Shown here: piece by piece, positions 29,101-42,412 of the stretch
How positions within the stretch are numbered: position 1 is the first letter of the stretch
Layout of the letters: every line of letters starts with the position of its first letter
Source: Malurus cyaneus samueli
Lineage: Eukaryota; Chordata; Aves; Passeriformes; Maluridae
Direction: 5' to 3'
DNA length: 64,000 bases
Assembly: GCA_009741485.1 (NCBI GenBank)
Contig: CM019217.1
Location: 46,948,136 to 47,012,135, forward strand
The notes under the pieces: model-generated
Database searches by the model: none
Seen by the model: the letters and a program-made list of their open reading frames with translations, nothing else
What the model was told of the DNA's origin: nothing
Program-made: the position numbers and the translations under genes

Positions 29101-31657
29101 CACAGTTGGCATTTAGATCTCTGCCTTGATGGGCTACATATCAACAGCCAGACGCCAACTCACGAAAAAGCTCCTAGACTTTTTCAGAAATTAGCATGTT
29201 ATCACAGAAGGAAAAAGAAAAACTAAAAATCTCTATTTGAAATGGCAACTCCAAGTTTTGTTATTTAGAACTAGATGCAAATTCAAAAGAGCTACTGAAC
29301 GGCCTATAATTAAGTGATGACACAGCCCAGATTTGTTATGGTAGGTTTTTCACAGAGTTTTCTGTGGGCTTTGGGGCTTCTTTGTGAGAGTGGGGTATGT
29401 GTTAATTTTTAGTAATATAATCAAAATACCTCTTTTGCAATTGCAAAAAACTTAAAACCTAGTGGGCCATCAAGATTCCTTTCATTTCAGTAGATAGCTG
29501 TCCAAGTTCTGCTTTCCCTCTTCCTCTGCTAGGTCCTTTTAATCATCACACTATTATGCTGTATCAGTTAACATAAATAATGCCACAGCAGCTAAGGCTC
29601 CAGTAATTTAACATATATCTCACTAATGAGAAAATTAAGATAAGCTGACATATTTTACTAACAACAAATTTAAGATAGCATCTCTGTTGTTTCATGCACT
29701 TAAATGTACATTTTATATGAAAAAGCTTATAACACTTGTATAGAATGCTGTAAAAGCATACTGTATGACACCCATGTGCCTACAGGACCTGGGGTATTTA
29801 TGCACCTCATCTAGTCAAGCATAAAGAAAGGCTTATATGCCTGAAAATTTGTCTTTTTCATCCTCCCCAGCTCAGACACCTGATTGGCAGGAAAGGTACA
29901 TTTGTTTGGGAGAGACAACATACCATCACTGTATACAGTAAAGTATAAGGAACAGCTTCTTGCTTCTTTATACTTTTCTTTAACAGCTGAGATTTTTTAA
30001 TGTGTGAGGTTCCTTCTCTAATTCAAAAGTGCCTTTCTGTTGTAAAAGCAACCATCTACAGTTCTCTACATTTCTTGATGTATCCTCTACATTCTCTTTC
30101 CCCATTAACTGACCACAATTAATCAATACTCAATTTACAATTTTTTTTTTCCAGACAAGCATAGATATTTCACTTCCACATTGTAGCAGCTGAGTAAAAC
30201 ACAGGAGCTTACTGAATCTATAGAGTCTTGTATTTCTGAAGAGTCACAGAATATAAGTAAAGTCATAACAGGCCATGCTCAAAGACCACAGAACCTGAAT
30301 ACAGATTTATCCTTCGTGTGATTAAATACAGCAGTACTGATAAAAGCAGCAACCTGAAAATACAAGGAAATGAGATCAAAGAAAACATGGAAGTACAAAA
30401 AAATATTAGTAAATCACAAAGGAAAGAGCATGGGGTTCAAATAGAATAAACACCAGCAATAAACTAACTACAGAAATATGGCACCCTTAGAGCTATCATT
30501 GCATTGCCGTCATGTTAAAAACCAAGCCTGAACACAAGCACACACACCCCCATCAAAAAAGCCTAGGAAAAAACTCTGTACAGGCAAACTATTCAAGTTC
30601 ACTCCACTTTGAGCAACAAAGTAACTGCTGTTACTCTGAAATTGTTCATGCTTTATTTAAAAACAAAAAAATACATTCATCTGTGGTACAGGGCTACGAA
30701 CCACTTGTCTTCAAGTTTCAAATTATGAAAGTCCGAAGAAAGAACTAGCCTTAAAAATCACCGTGCACAAAGATGTTCAGGACAGAACACATATGACAGC
30801 CTCACTGATCGAGAAGATCCTCAAGATGTTCTGTGACAGGAAGCACAGAAGTCCAAATACCAAGATTATCCAAAGCTCTCAATTCCATGCTTTGCAAACT
30901 ACAAACCATAAGGTTTTTATTATAAATACTTAGACATTTTTTTCAGTATATTTTCACTTGAGACACTGCTGCATTCACAACCAATTCTACCATTACAGTT
31001 TGTGTGGGTTTTTTTCAAAATGTGTCAGTCATTTTCTGATTAAATCTGCTCTATCCACAGCATTTCAAACATTCACTAACCGTTTGCTTTTGGGTGTAAA
31101 CACAGTGTGCATATATGTGTATATATATGCTTCCATGTTTTTATGTTGTACCTGGCATCTGATAGAATAGTGTACTTGGAAACAAGTATTTGCATCACAG
31201 TGCCTTCTAAAACTTAAACTCTGTAATTGGCTTTTTACATAACATTTAGATTGCACATAATGAAGTCAAGTGCTCAGTTTTACATGCAAGTCCATAGGAA
31301 ACATTTCAAGAACTTAAATTTAAGGTATCCATTTATGTTCCATAGAAAATTTAAGGGGTTAAGTAGACCATTACAATCAGCAAAACTGGAGTATTCCTGG
31401 AAACTTTCATCTTTATCCAAAAGCAACAGTTCAGTAGAAGGTGTTTTTAATGCAGTCATTACACATTCCCCCTAATGCCTTAAGATATATATACACATAT
31501 GTACAGAACAACAAAGATTAAACTATTTGGGACTGAATGCCCTGGTAACAAGAGGTTAAACTCTGTAGTTAGGCCAAATTCCATTTTTATTTGTAGTATA
31601 TTCTGACTATGAGAACAAATCAAAATTCAAACCCAAAAACATTTTTCAAGTAAAGCC

Positions 31658-31660
<3 letters not shown>

Positions 31661-31705
<45 letters not shown>
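31661..31705. repeat. Poly-T run of 45
   Basis: Uninterrupted T run of about 45 bp. It could be the reverse-strand poly-A tail of a retroposed sequence, but the adjacent DNA matches nothing I recognise. Confidence 0.9.
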
Positions 31706-31709
<4 letters not shown>

Positions 31710-32511
31710 GCCAGTATTCTTGGCTGCAGAATCTCTCCTGGCCAGAAGACAGATTAATAGCAAACCAGGCAAGTCCTTTATAAATACGCTCGCTATGATA
31801 CCATATTAAAGGGACTGCACTCTTTCATTGGGAATTATCTAGAGTGGCCTGCATCCTCATGTTACTTTTGGCTTGAGTGCTGCCACTAGCCTGCATTGCA
31901 AGCCCCTTTTTTCATTCACCACTCTTAACACATTTTAAGCAGATGTATTGTCAAATGTATTACATGCCAATCTGTTTATCATTAAAATGAAAAATCAATA
32001 TGTCCAATTCAAGCGTAAACAGGAGTTGAATGTTCAAGCTGTCATTGAAGATGACATACAATTATTGAATATGATTTGTACTTGGCAAATCATTATTTCT
32101 TGAAAAGGACAACAGACAGTAGCAAAAAACTTTTCACAGCAAGTCAGTATAGTGCCCCTTATAGCCAGGGAGTTAATTTTATGAATACAGAAAGATACCT
32201 ATGCAGCCAAAAGAAGCAATGAGAAAACAATCACTGTAAATTGAATCATTATGTATGTTTAGCTGATGAGAGAACATGTAGCTTTATGTTACTGGTCTGA
32301 GTCCAGATTTTTATTCAAAACAGGAGTACTGAAAATAAGAACTTTAAAAAAAAAATGCGAGGTTTCAGTTCTGGACCATTAATTTTTCAGTCAAATCAAA
32401 CTATCATTTAATTGAATCCTGATGCTAAAACTTGAATTCTACATGAAAAATTTGAGTCTAAAGCACATGGAATAATTTGTTATGTTGAGCTATTCGGCAC
32501 AATATTACCAG

Positions 32512-32534
32512 AAAAAAAAAAAAAAAAAAAAAAA
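32512..32534. repeat. Poly-A run of 23
   Basis: Uninterrupted A run. Confidence 0.9.
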
Positions 32535-32739
32535 GAGTAAGACAAACTAAACATTAGTCTACTTTCTGTGATGACACAGAACTAATAACAAAAGGAAACT
32601 AAACTTTGTCCCAGCCAAGAAACTAAGTCGTTAACTACCATTTCTTTCTAGTAGACGCTTAATTTAAAAACACACTTGTAAAATGACAGAAAATACTCAG
32701 CAGGAATAAAATATCCATCGGTACGTTACTGGGACAAGG

Positions 32740-32779
32740 CCCCCCCCCCCCAAAAAAAAAAAAAAAAAAAAAAAAAAAA
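32740..32779. repeat. Poly-C/poly-A compound run
   Basis: Twelve C directly followed by 28 A. This composition is hard for most sequencing chemistries, so the lengths are uncertain. Confidence 0.9.
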
Positions 32780-34109
32780 GAAAATAGACTACCTTTCACA
32801 GGCAGCTAACAACTTTAGGTATCCTCTTTGAGCCTGCACAAAAACAGCTTGCCTTTCAGGAGGAGTAGGAAAATTTCTGAACATAAAACTATCTCTAAAA
32901 CAGTGTCCAATCAAATATTTAAACATTACAGAGATGGAGCAAGGGGCCACTTCACTGTCATACTTTTAATTTGATACCAAAAGAGAATTTCACTTCAGAA
33001 AAGGAAACAGGAGTGCTTTCTCTGGTTTTGAATTTCAATTACAGATTGAAATATATCTGGTCTTTTTGAGGGCCTTAAATTAACATTTTGTTTCTTCTTG
33101 AATATCATCATTCTTAATCTCTTCTACTACTGAGTCACTAGCTGGCACCAGCTGCATAACAAAAGAAAAAAAATTCTTCTATGTCATTCAGCTAACCAGC
33201 TGTGAACTTTTTCAGATGGACAAGGACATACTGAAAGTATATGGCAGCCTTCAGCTGGGGAGCTGAAAGTATCCTGATTCTGCTGAACAGTTGACAGCTT
33301 CTATTTGCACGTGAACCAAAGCATCTCAGTCTTAAAATAGCCTTGGTACACCAGAAACCATCTAAGATTTCAAACAACAGAGAAGTCAATATGGTGCTAG
33401 GTCACAAACATTACCAGAAACCAAAACCCCCATTTATTCTTCCTAATAACAATCCTATAAACAAGGACAAAAGTTAAGTAGGCATGAAGGAAGGAGGGGT
33501 GAAGACAAAGGGGGGAGGAAAATCTGTGTTCTAATTAGAGTTAAATAATTTGTGATCTTCGCCAGTTAGTTGTAGGGTTCACAGCTGCAGACTATCAAAA
33601 AAATGTGGTATTTCTATTTTGCAGGCAGGACAGAACATTAGACTCTTACTTCAACACTTTCCCATGTAATGATCAGCTAGGATAAGTTAAAAGCAACATT
33701 GTTATCATACTTAGGTGATCAGAAAGAGTTTTATAACTCTTATAACTCTTTCATTCCACAGTATCTTTATTTCATTGACACTAAGAAAGCCAAGCATTTA
33801 ATATATCTACATATTGTACCAGATATATCAGAAGTTAAGCACCTGAGCAGTAATTTTGACACTGCCAAATTTGCTATTATTATTACATTTCCCTCCCTCC
33901 ACTCAGGTCAGACTTTTTGCAAAACTGAAAAGTACATTCTAACGTTTACATTACAGGTACATTTAACAAACCCTCAAAGATGTAGCAGCCTCCACATACC
34001 CAATTGGTATTTACCCTACACACAAATGAAATTATTTTCAATCAGTATATGTTGAATTAGCTCAACCAGTTTCTTTTATTCAGCAAGGACACACAGATAT
34101 GTTTTAATT

Positions 34110-34123
34110 AAAAAAAAAAAAAA
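34110..34123. repeat. Short poly-A run
   Basis: 14-bp A run following TTTTAATT. Confidence 0.7.
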
Positions 34124-37100
34124 GAAAATTGCATACTTGCAAAAAAGGCTGTTGGATAATATGACAATGGTGTAGAAATCCAAGGTTTGCTAATTATCTT
34201 TTAAATACTAACCTGCTAATATAAAGTTCCCTAATACATAAAAAAATCATCTTTTCTTTGTCAAAAACCACCATCTTTTGTGTTACTGCTAAAACTGGGA
34301 CTTTAATAAGGGAATAGTAAAGAGCCTGACATATTTAAGATAGTAATAAGAAAGATAAAGCTAACTAATTTTTTCCAGTACTTGCTTATAAAAGAAGAGC
34401 ACAATTCTCTTGTGCGTGCATTTACACATATTTGATATATTAACATTATTAAGTCAGAAAGGTAGCAAGCTGAACACACTCAGTGCATTATCAAAGAAGC
34501 CAGTAATGAAGTCAGAAAGGAGGAGGAAAGAAAAGGACACCTAATTTGCCTTCCCTTCATAGGAGGAAAAAAAACCACAAGACCAATGAGTTGTACCAAT
34601 GGGGAGAAACAGACATCCAAACACACTCCGTCCCCACCTCCCCTTGAAAATCTAATACCAGCTAAAGAGTTAAGAAAAATATAATACAAATTGGGAAACC
34701 CAGCATTTCAGACATACAGAGAAATTGCCAAATCTAGGACTAAAGGAAAATGTGAGACTTCAGAAGAGCAGAAGTTTTATGCTTAGTTGAAGAATTTGCT
34801 AATGAGATCGGTCCACAGGCTTTTATCAATCACATCAGCCACAGTCAAAATCCTCTTGACCATGGGTCAGCCTGGTCCACTCCTTAAACATGTGTATACT
34901 TCCTAACTCCCATTCTGTCATATTAGCCAGTCAGAAAATGGTTATCATTCCACCAGCAAGGATAGGCTGGTCCCCTTCCATTTGTGCAACACAGTTTCTA
35001 GAAGACGTAAATTATCTTAACCACTCACACAATGAAGCCACCCAAGAAATGGAGAATTTAGACTGAAACATCAGCTCTGTGAATTTAAGTTTCATAGTAC
35101 ACCTTCTTGAGCTACTTAGCTTTAAAGACTTTTACTGGATATGAACTCAAACCCTCGTTCTGCTCGTTATCAGGAATTATTTAGAAGTATGAGTAATTAA
35201 GCATTACCTGGAAGAGAGAAAATTTCCAGCAAACATCAAATCCACCAAAAGACCCACAAGTCTGGTAAATATATATACATACTTACATTAACTTATAGGA
35301 AATACAGATGAGAATGGTGCCGAAGGAAAGCAGGGGAATTGCTGAAACCAACTCTTCCTCCGCAATGAATTTTCAGGATAGGGAAAACATGCTCTAAATC
35401 TTTAGTTTTCCAAGACAAATAGGCCCTCAACCCCAGCAAAAATAGTCCTCCTAGAGTTGGTATTTAAAGTGCCAACACCTGACTGGAATTAGCAGGTGTT
35501 AGCAGTTATGGAAACGGTGCTGTTGATCACTACTCTGTGTGTTTTCCTCTTGCACTCAGGCTTTCCTCTCAATGCCTTGTAAGACCAACATTTTTGGTTG
35601 CCCACAGCAATGCTAAATTTTAACTGGGAAGGCAGGAATTTTCTGTGTTGAAGCAGCATTCTAGGAAAACTCTGCCTTTAATTAGCCAGTTACTTATTAA
35701 AAGAAGAGAAAGGGAAAAACACTTTTCCTCTTATAAATCTACATGTTAAGAAAAGCCTCTTTCTCAGTAATATGTAGCATTTGGGGCAAGGTAAGGTTCT
35801 GCATCAGAATGAGTTTTCTATACATGTAGGAAAATGCATAAACCTGAATTGTAATCCTTGTATGAACTGTGTGTAAACATTTCCAGAATAGAAACCTGGA
35901 GTAAGTATGCAAGACCAAAAATCTGGAACACTTGTGTAGGAGGGAGAGACCATAGAAACAAGGAAAAAGTCTCCAAAAAGTGAATCCTCTGGAAAAGTGA
36001 TGGAATAGGAAGATCACAATCAACTCTGTAGTTCATCATTCCAAGGACAAAAAAAAACACCCTTTGAAAATGTCTAAATGATGTGAAGATACCTTCATTT
36101 TGTATTATCATATCATCTGCAAATACAGGATTACTTTTGCTTGTACCATAGCCCAGCAGGAGTGACAAAGTGCCCAAAAGTGAAACGGGTTGTGTTTCAT
36201 TGTGCTTCAGCAGATTAGGAAAACCCACAGACCGGTTTTCTAAAGAAACTGCCTGTCATTTGATAGTGTCTGGGTTGCCGCAGCCTCCAGTCCATGTGAA
36301 CTGCCACTGACTGGCCTTTGCAGGTACCAGGCAGGGACAGAGTTTGGCAGGCAGTCATGCTGCTGCCCGTCATGCTCATTTCTATGACCATTGTGAAAAT
36401 TCATCCTGCCCAGGCACTACAGAAATCCTTACCTGCTTCTTCACAGGAAAACCTCAGCCATAGCAGCAGCTGCAACTCCTGCTTAAGTATCTGGAAATCT
36501 TTTTCTCTCACCCCCCTGTCTGTGAAGTGCCAAGAAGGAGCCCAGCTGTTCAGCATTGCATTGCTGATTTCTTTGGAAAGGCCAAGAGAAGCAACAAGTG
36601 GGCTGCTTTCCTTTTCTGTGGGAGAAGAGGAGCCTTTATAACTGGGGAAAAAAAAAAGGAAAAAAAAATCAGCTCAGGACTTTTCACTGCTCCCTTGCCC
36701 TGTGTGAACTCAAGAATCTTAAAATCTTCATGCTCACTGTATTTTGAGCCTTTCTCTGCCATCTTGCAGCCCTCAGAGCTGCAGAGGGAGTGTCTCTGTC
36801 TGTCACTGCCTATACATGAGGCAAAGCCCATATTTCAGGCTTCTCATCTTTTTGCAGAGGAGTGCAGTGTGCTACTGAGCACACTCAAAACAGATCTTAT
36901 CATGCCTCTTAAAAAGATTTTTCTCTCAAACCAAGCAAAGGGGGAGTGGCCAATGTCATCTATATTCTTGCCATGTTTTATAGCTCAAACATCAGATTGT
37001 TCATGCTGTAATGCAGTTTATAAAGTATGTTTAGAGGGAATGAAAACAAAGCAAAAAATTTGGTGGGTTTTTTTTTTACTGCTTGCAGATCAAAAGGCTT

Positions 37101-38121
37101 ACATGCCATACTTTCACCACAGAGCAAATGTTTGTGCTAAGTAAACTCCCAACAATTGAGATTATAATGAAAGCACTAACAGCAATTTTTGTTGACCTAC
37201 AGCTCACTTATAATCACAGGTATATTCAGTAGCTTTTAAAATCTGAGAAGATAGAAATAACTTTCTAACTGTTCTTATAGTGCTGTGTTTTCTGTGCCTC
37301 CCTACTTAATTTGGGCTTTCTTTTCATGGCAAGGAATTTGCCAAAAAGTGTTCATGGCCCCTTGTGTTCCCAGTGCTAAGAGGCAAAAAGAAAAATCATT
37401 TGAAGACAAAGAGGCTGTGTGAAAATGTTTGGTCTCAGAAATCCAAAGGGAAAACAATAACCAAAATGCGCTATAGCTACTCAGTAGCAGGCAGAGACAG
37501 ATAAATCAGCTGCAGAAAGATCACTGGTCTCCAGCAGTCTGCCAAATTTAAAAGATGTTTTTCTTTTTTTCCACAAAGTTTACATGGGGAATGCATTATT
37601 TTAAATAGCATGGTGCTAAACAGAGAAAGGCAGCATGACTCTTATCCCCAGAAACAGTTGCATGAGTAAACCCTGCCCAGGATGCTAAAAGCTTGCAAAA
37701 TAAGGCCAGTAGAGAGCAGACAGGGAAAAAAGTGAGAAAAGCAGATGTGTAAAGAGTTCAGTCATGAGATCAATGGTTGTAGATACCACTAGCAACTCCA
37801 CAAACATATGTTCCATGATGGTTCATGGAGCATCCCTAGTCAGAATCAAAGGTGAAAGGATGACAGGGATGACCCGGCTGAATGGAGAATTGGTTTAATG
37901 TGGCATGCTGTCCTCAGGAGATTCTATCAACACCACCAGTCAAAGCAGCTGGGAAGAAGATTGCCTCTCACTGCACCAAGCTGCCTCTGTGTTCAGCGGG
38001 GTGGTACAACACCGACAGAACCAGTGCACACACTGCTCTCCTGGTAAGCAAAATTCCTGAAAGCAGAGAAATGTGGGAGAGAAACCTGCCTGCAGTCTCT
38101 GCTCTACTGCTTCCTTGTCTA

Positions 38122-38262
38122 CTGGAATGATTTGAACACATTCATTCCCAAATAGAAAATTTTCCCCAAAATTTATATTAAGAACATTTTCNCTGGAATG
38201 ATTTGAACACATTCATTCCCAAATAGAAAATTTTCCCCAAAATTTATATTAAGAACATTTTC
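38122..38262. repeat. Perfect 70-bp direct repeat flanking a single N (unmerged contig overlap)
   Basis: Bases 38,122-38,191 and 38,193-38,262 are identical over all 70 positions and are separated only by one N at 38,192. Two contig ends that overlap by 70 bp but were joined with a placeholder would produce this. The tandem copy is therefore probably an assembly product, not a genomic duplication. Confidence 0.9.
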
Positions 38263-38565
38263 TCTTTCCTCTTCCCATTTGACCTCAAAGTGAGTGTTTC
38301 TTCTACCTGGGGAATTTTAAGACACTCTTATGGTATACCTATAAATTTGACTTTTAGCTTAGGTTTTGGATTCTGTGGGGGTTTTTAACCCAGCAATCTT
38401 TCCAACTCTATTCTTTATTTTATTATACACACATCCTGTTTCCAAACACTTTTTGGTAACCTGTCCAAAGGTGCCTAAAAAAATATGACTTTATGTGATT
38501 GCCACGATGTCAAGAGCCATTTTACCTAACTGACCACATCAAGCTAACCATAAATTTGAAGAACA

Positions 38566-38613
38566 GATTACATCTTACATTTGAAGATGTAAGATTACAT
38601 CTTACATTTGAAG
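38566..38613. repeat. 21-bp direct repeat with internal hairpin
   Basis: The unit GATTACATCTTACATTTGAAG occurs at about 38,566 and again at about 38,593. Between and within the copies, ATCTTACAT and ATGTAAGAT form a 9-bp inverted repeat around a 6-base loop. Local slippage is the simplest explanation. Confidence 0.75.
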
Positions 38614-41250
38614 AACAAATTACATAAATTCCATCAGAACAAATATTTTTCTGAAAGCATTCAGCCTCTTCTCTAATGGAGGATGTCATCATAGCTCCAT
38701 ATAAAAGTAGGAAAAGGGAAAATAAAAATAAAGTAGAGAAGCAGCCCTCAGCTGGTGAAGAAAATTTAGTATTACATTTCCAAGTGAAATACATTTTAAA
38801 TGCAGTGTCTAATAAGGAGCCAGCACTTGGACACAGTGTATTACAGTGAGTAAGAGAGCTTGGCCATGCTCCCAGACAGAGGAGGACCCACCAGGTGCTG
38901 CCACCTTTGCCCTTCCTCAAGTGATTTCCCCAAATGCCACTTAATACTTAAGCCTTCCTAGAGCGTGGAGACTTTCCAAAGGCTGGGACACAGCCTGACC
39001 AGCCATTCTGAGTGCCCAGCAGCCACCCTGGGCTGGTGGGAGTGGGGCCGGAACCGGGGCAGCAAGTCCTTCCCAGTGGGTCAGGGGTGTCAGGGCCGGA
39101 ATCTCCCTGAACAGCAGCAGGGGTTACCAGGCTGTCCCATTAAACATTTGGGCTGCTGTTAAGCTCTGGCTCCCTTGCTTTCAGCCAGTTCCTCAGGTGC
39201 TGAGACCTGTCTTGGCTCTGGCCACATCTCATCACCTCATGCCTCAGTGGAAGGCAGGGACAGGTGCCCCTTCCAGCACAAGGGTAAAACCTCCCTAGGC
39301 CAGGCGGGGTTTTCCCCACCTTTTCCCCACTCCAGTGCCAGCAGGGATGGGGCTTCGTGATACCCTGCACTCCTGGCTGGGTTTGTACGTGTCCCAGCCA
39401 TGGGTGAGGAGGCGTAGAAGTGGCTGCAGTGAGGCTGCTGTGCGGCCACCCCTCAGGCAGCCATGAACCACCCAGGGCCCATCACCACCAGCTCCAGCCG
39501 TCTCCAAAGGCCAGCTAGTGCGATGGTCCTACCACCTACCAAAAGCTGAATCTGACATCCCAAAAACTCACATCAGAACTTCAAAGCACACACAACATCC
39601 CTTCCCAAACATTCTTACCGAAAAGAACCCGGCAGCCAGGACTGAAGATGCGCTCCAGCAGGTTCCATTGTGAGGAGCGGCAAGTGCGGTGAGGGCCTGA
39701 GGGTGGGAGGGACCCGCACCAAGGCAGGGACGGCCCAGAGAATGAAGGAAGGAGATGGAAAGGTTTGCTGTAAGGAATGGTGTGAGATCGGATGGTGGCA
39801 GATACTTTAAGCATTCATCTACCTTTTCAGCCATGTGTAGCTCAGCAAAGATGCCAAGAGCCAGGAATGGATCGATTGCACATCATCACACTGAATGATC
39901 ATGAAATCATGTGTGAGAGAAAAGCAAAGTCCAAGTAATGTACATTTACTTCATCTGCTTCAACAAGCTTCATCACACTTGTGTTGTGCCCAAAGTTGGA
40001 ACGAGCAATGTTCTGTAACAAAACCGCAACACACAGATAATTTAGGGTCATTCTACCACCATTTCTCCCCCTTCTCTTCCAGAAACACTCAAAGGCCACA
40101 ACCAGAGATCACACATTTTAAGTGGAGCATTTTGCAGCTTGAGAGATGGACTGGCAGCAACAAAGGTGAGAGAGACACAGGAGAAGCAGTCACTTGATGA
40201 GCATGACAGAGACTCCCTGAAGAGGGTAAGCACAAACACTGCCAGCACTCATGGCATGAGGGATGGGTCCCTCCGTGCTGTGACAGACAGGAGGTGTGAC
40301 ACCTCGCCTGCTTTCCAGATGGAAGTGGCAGGGAGACCGTGACACCCCAACACTGGCAGCACTGTTGTACTGTAGTACCTGTTTTTTGAAAAATGTGACA
40401 TCCCCTTCAGCCTACACCTGCAGCACTTACCAGAAGGTCTAATTTTACCAAGTATGGATGAAAATAAATTAAGCAGCTATACAGAGATCCTGGGTTTCCA
40501 TAAGCTTTGGAAAAGGTTTTCAAAGCAACACAGAGAGTCATGTCAAAAAAAAATCCGAGTGGCACCTCTTCTAGGATTTGTCTATTAAACTCCCAAATCT
40601 TTCAAATTTAATTCTGGTTCCTATAAGATAACAAGAGGTGGTTTCATTCATTCCCTTTGCTACAACATGACACTGCTGAGAAGGAAGTTCAATGACTGTA
40701 TTGCAAAGTGTCAGGCATGTAGGGAGAGGACAGATGTGTTAAGTACACTGTGCTGGGCACAAGATGTGAGCAAGCTCTGAGCTGAAAAGTTCTGTCACAA
40801 ACTGCTGAAGCCATGCAATGAGGCTTCCAAACAAATGCTAGGCTGTCTAATTTCTACTGATGGGTGGTACCATCCTAAGAACCAGAATTTTGAGGAGGTG
40901 AGGCTCAACAGAGTATGAGACTCAGGTATAATTACACAGTCCATGTTGTCATAGCCAAGCTGTTGACACACTGGAAAGGGGAAAAGGAAGGCAGACACAG
41001 AAAACAGGGACAGCATCAGCCTCCCTTGATAGGCAGATGTGATGTGATAGGACTGGCATTTGCTTAAAAATGACGATGCCCCTTCAGAGTTAACAAGGGT
41101 ATGAAGTGCTAAGAAACAGCTTGCTGGGCTTTCACAGCCTAGATCCAACCACTGCTGTGAGGTGGACAGAATCAGAGACGCCAAAAGAGCTGATAGTCCC
41201 ATCTCTCAGCTTTCTGATACTAAAATAAAAAACAGCCACAAATGGGAGGG

Positions 41251-41270
41251 GTGTGTGTGTGTGTGTGTGT
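41251..41270. repeat. (GT)10 microsatellite
   Basis: Ten perfect GT dinucleotides. Confidence 0.9.
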
Positions 41271-41646
41271 ATGTGAAAATTAGAAAGAAAAATGGGGGTT
41301 GGGGAAAAATGATAGCTATAAAGGATGGGATTTTGTTTGTCCTGCAGAAAGAGCAGCCAGAGTAGGAAGAAGGAATGTACATGTGTGCATACACCATGTG
41401 GGACAAAGGCAGTGTATTTCTCTCCAGCCAAGAGCATGCTGTCATCTGTCAGTATTGTATGCCTGTGTACAAGCAACACCAAACACTATTAGCTTCCCAG
41501 TGCCTTCGACAATATGTTTTTCATGTTGATTTCCTCATCTGAATTTTCCTTTTTGTTTCCCTGCTCAAAGTGTATACATCTCGTTTTGATGACACTCAAA
41601 CAGCTGGCCGCAGACAAGTCGCAGGCTTGCATATCTGGCCAAGTGT

Positions 41647-41682
41647 AACACACGCATATGCACACACACACAAACACACACC
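41647..41682. repeat. (CA)n microsatellite
   Basis: Interrupted CA repeat over about 36 bp. Confidence 0.85.
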
Positions 41683-42082
41683 CCTTGTCCTGACCTCTCT
41701 CCCCTTCTCCTCTGAGATCTGCTGTATTTGAAGTGTTTTCTTTAGCAACTCCCTTCCCAGACTCATCTCCCTGGCCCACCGAGCGCTGCTACCCAGACCT
41801 GCTTTCGGTCTGGGCAAAGGAAAGGGGGCTTCGGGGGGTGCGCGCAGCCGTGGTCCCCGGGAGGAAGCACGGTTTCACAACGCTGCTCCGCGCCCGCCGG
41901 ATCGCCGGATGCTGAGCCGGTGCACCGAGAGTTCGGGGTGCGGGAGTCTGGGGCTGTGAGGGATGGGGGCATCTTGGTGCAGGGCTGCGGTTACGGCGGT
42001 GGGAGCAGGAGACAAGGAGAGTTTCTGAGTGGTTAAAAAAGTTCGGATAAGCAAACCTCTGGCTGCAAATATCCCCTCCTCT

Positions 42083-42139
42083 TCCCCCCCCCCACCTTCC
42101 TCCCCCCTTCTCCCCCCCCCCCCCGCCCCCCGCCCCCAC
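42083..42139. repeat. C-rich tract, G-quadruplex potential on the minus strand
   Basis: Several runs of 5 to 14 C separated by short T/A/G spacers. The complementary strand has at least four runs of five or more G in close spacing, which fits a G-quadruplex pattern. Run lengths may be unreliable. Confidence 0.75.
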
Positions 42140-42352
42140 TTTTTTTTCTTTTTTATTTTAAGGCAGTTGATGTGGTAATTAAGAATTTGGTGAGAGCCCG
42201 GTCAGGTCACCTCGTTTTCTCAGATCAGAGCCCCATCAGAAATTCTTTCAGTGTCCTTCTGCGTCGCCAAAGGACACAGCAAATCAATAAGTGCTTGAAA
42301 TGAAAGGGGTTACTGGCTAGCCCCCGAGGCTACAGATTTTCGCACCGCCGGT

Positions 42353-42412
42353 CTTTTTTCTTTTTTTTTTTTTTTTCTTTTTTCTTTCTTTTTTTTTTTT
42401 TTTTTTTTTTTT
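42353..42412. repeat. T-rich polypyrimidine tract
   Basis: About 60 bp of T with occasional C, ending in CCCC. Low complexity. Confidence 0.85.

Larger units (their letters stand above)
24453..41700. other. AT-rich gene-poor DNA 5' of PITX2, no gene assigned
   Basis: No convincing exon was found in this stretch. The longest open frame, 205 codons at 36,527-37,144 (+), runs through an A-rich tract, shows no family motif and has no splice context I can defend. A locally GC-richer but CpG-poor patch lies at about 38,960-39,540 without an interpretable frame. Simple repeats and an assembly join inside the stretch are listed separately. Confidence 0.5.
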
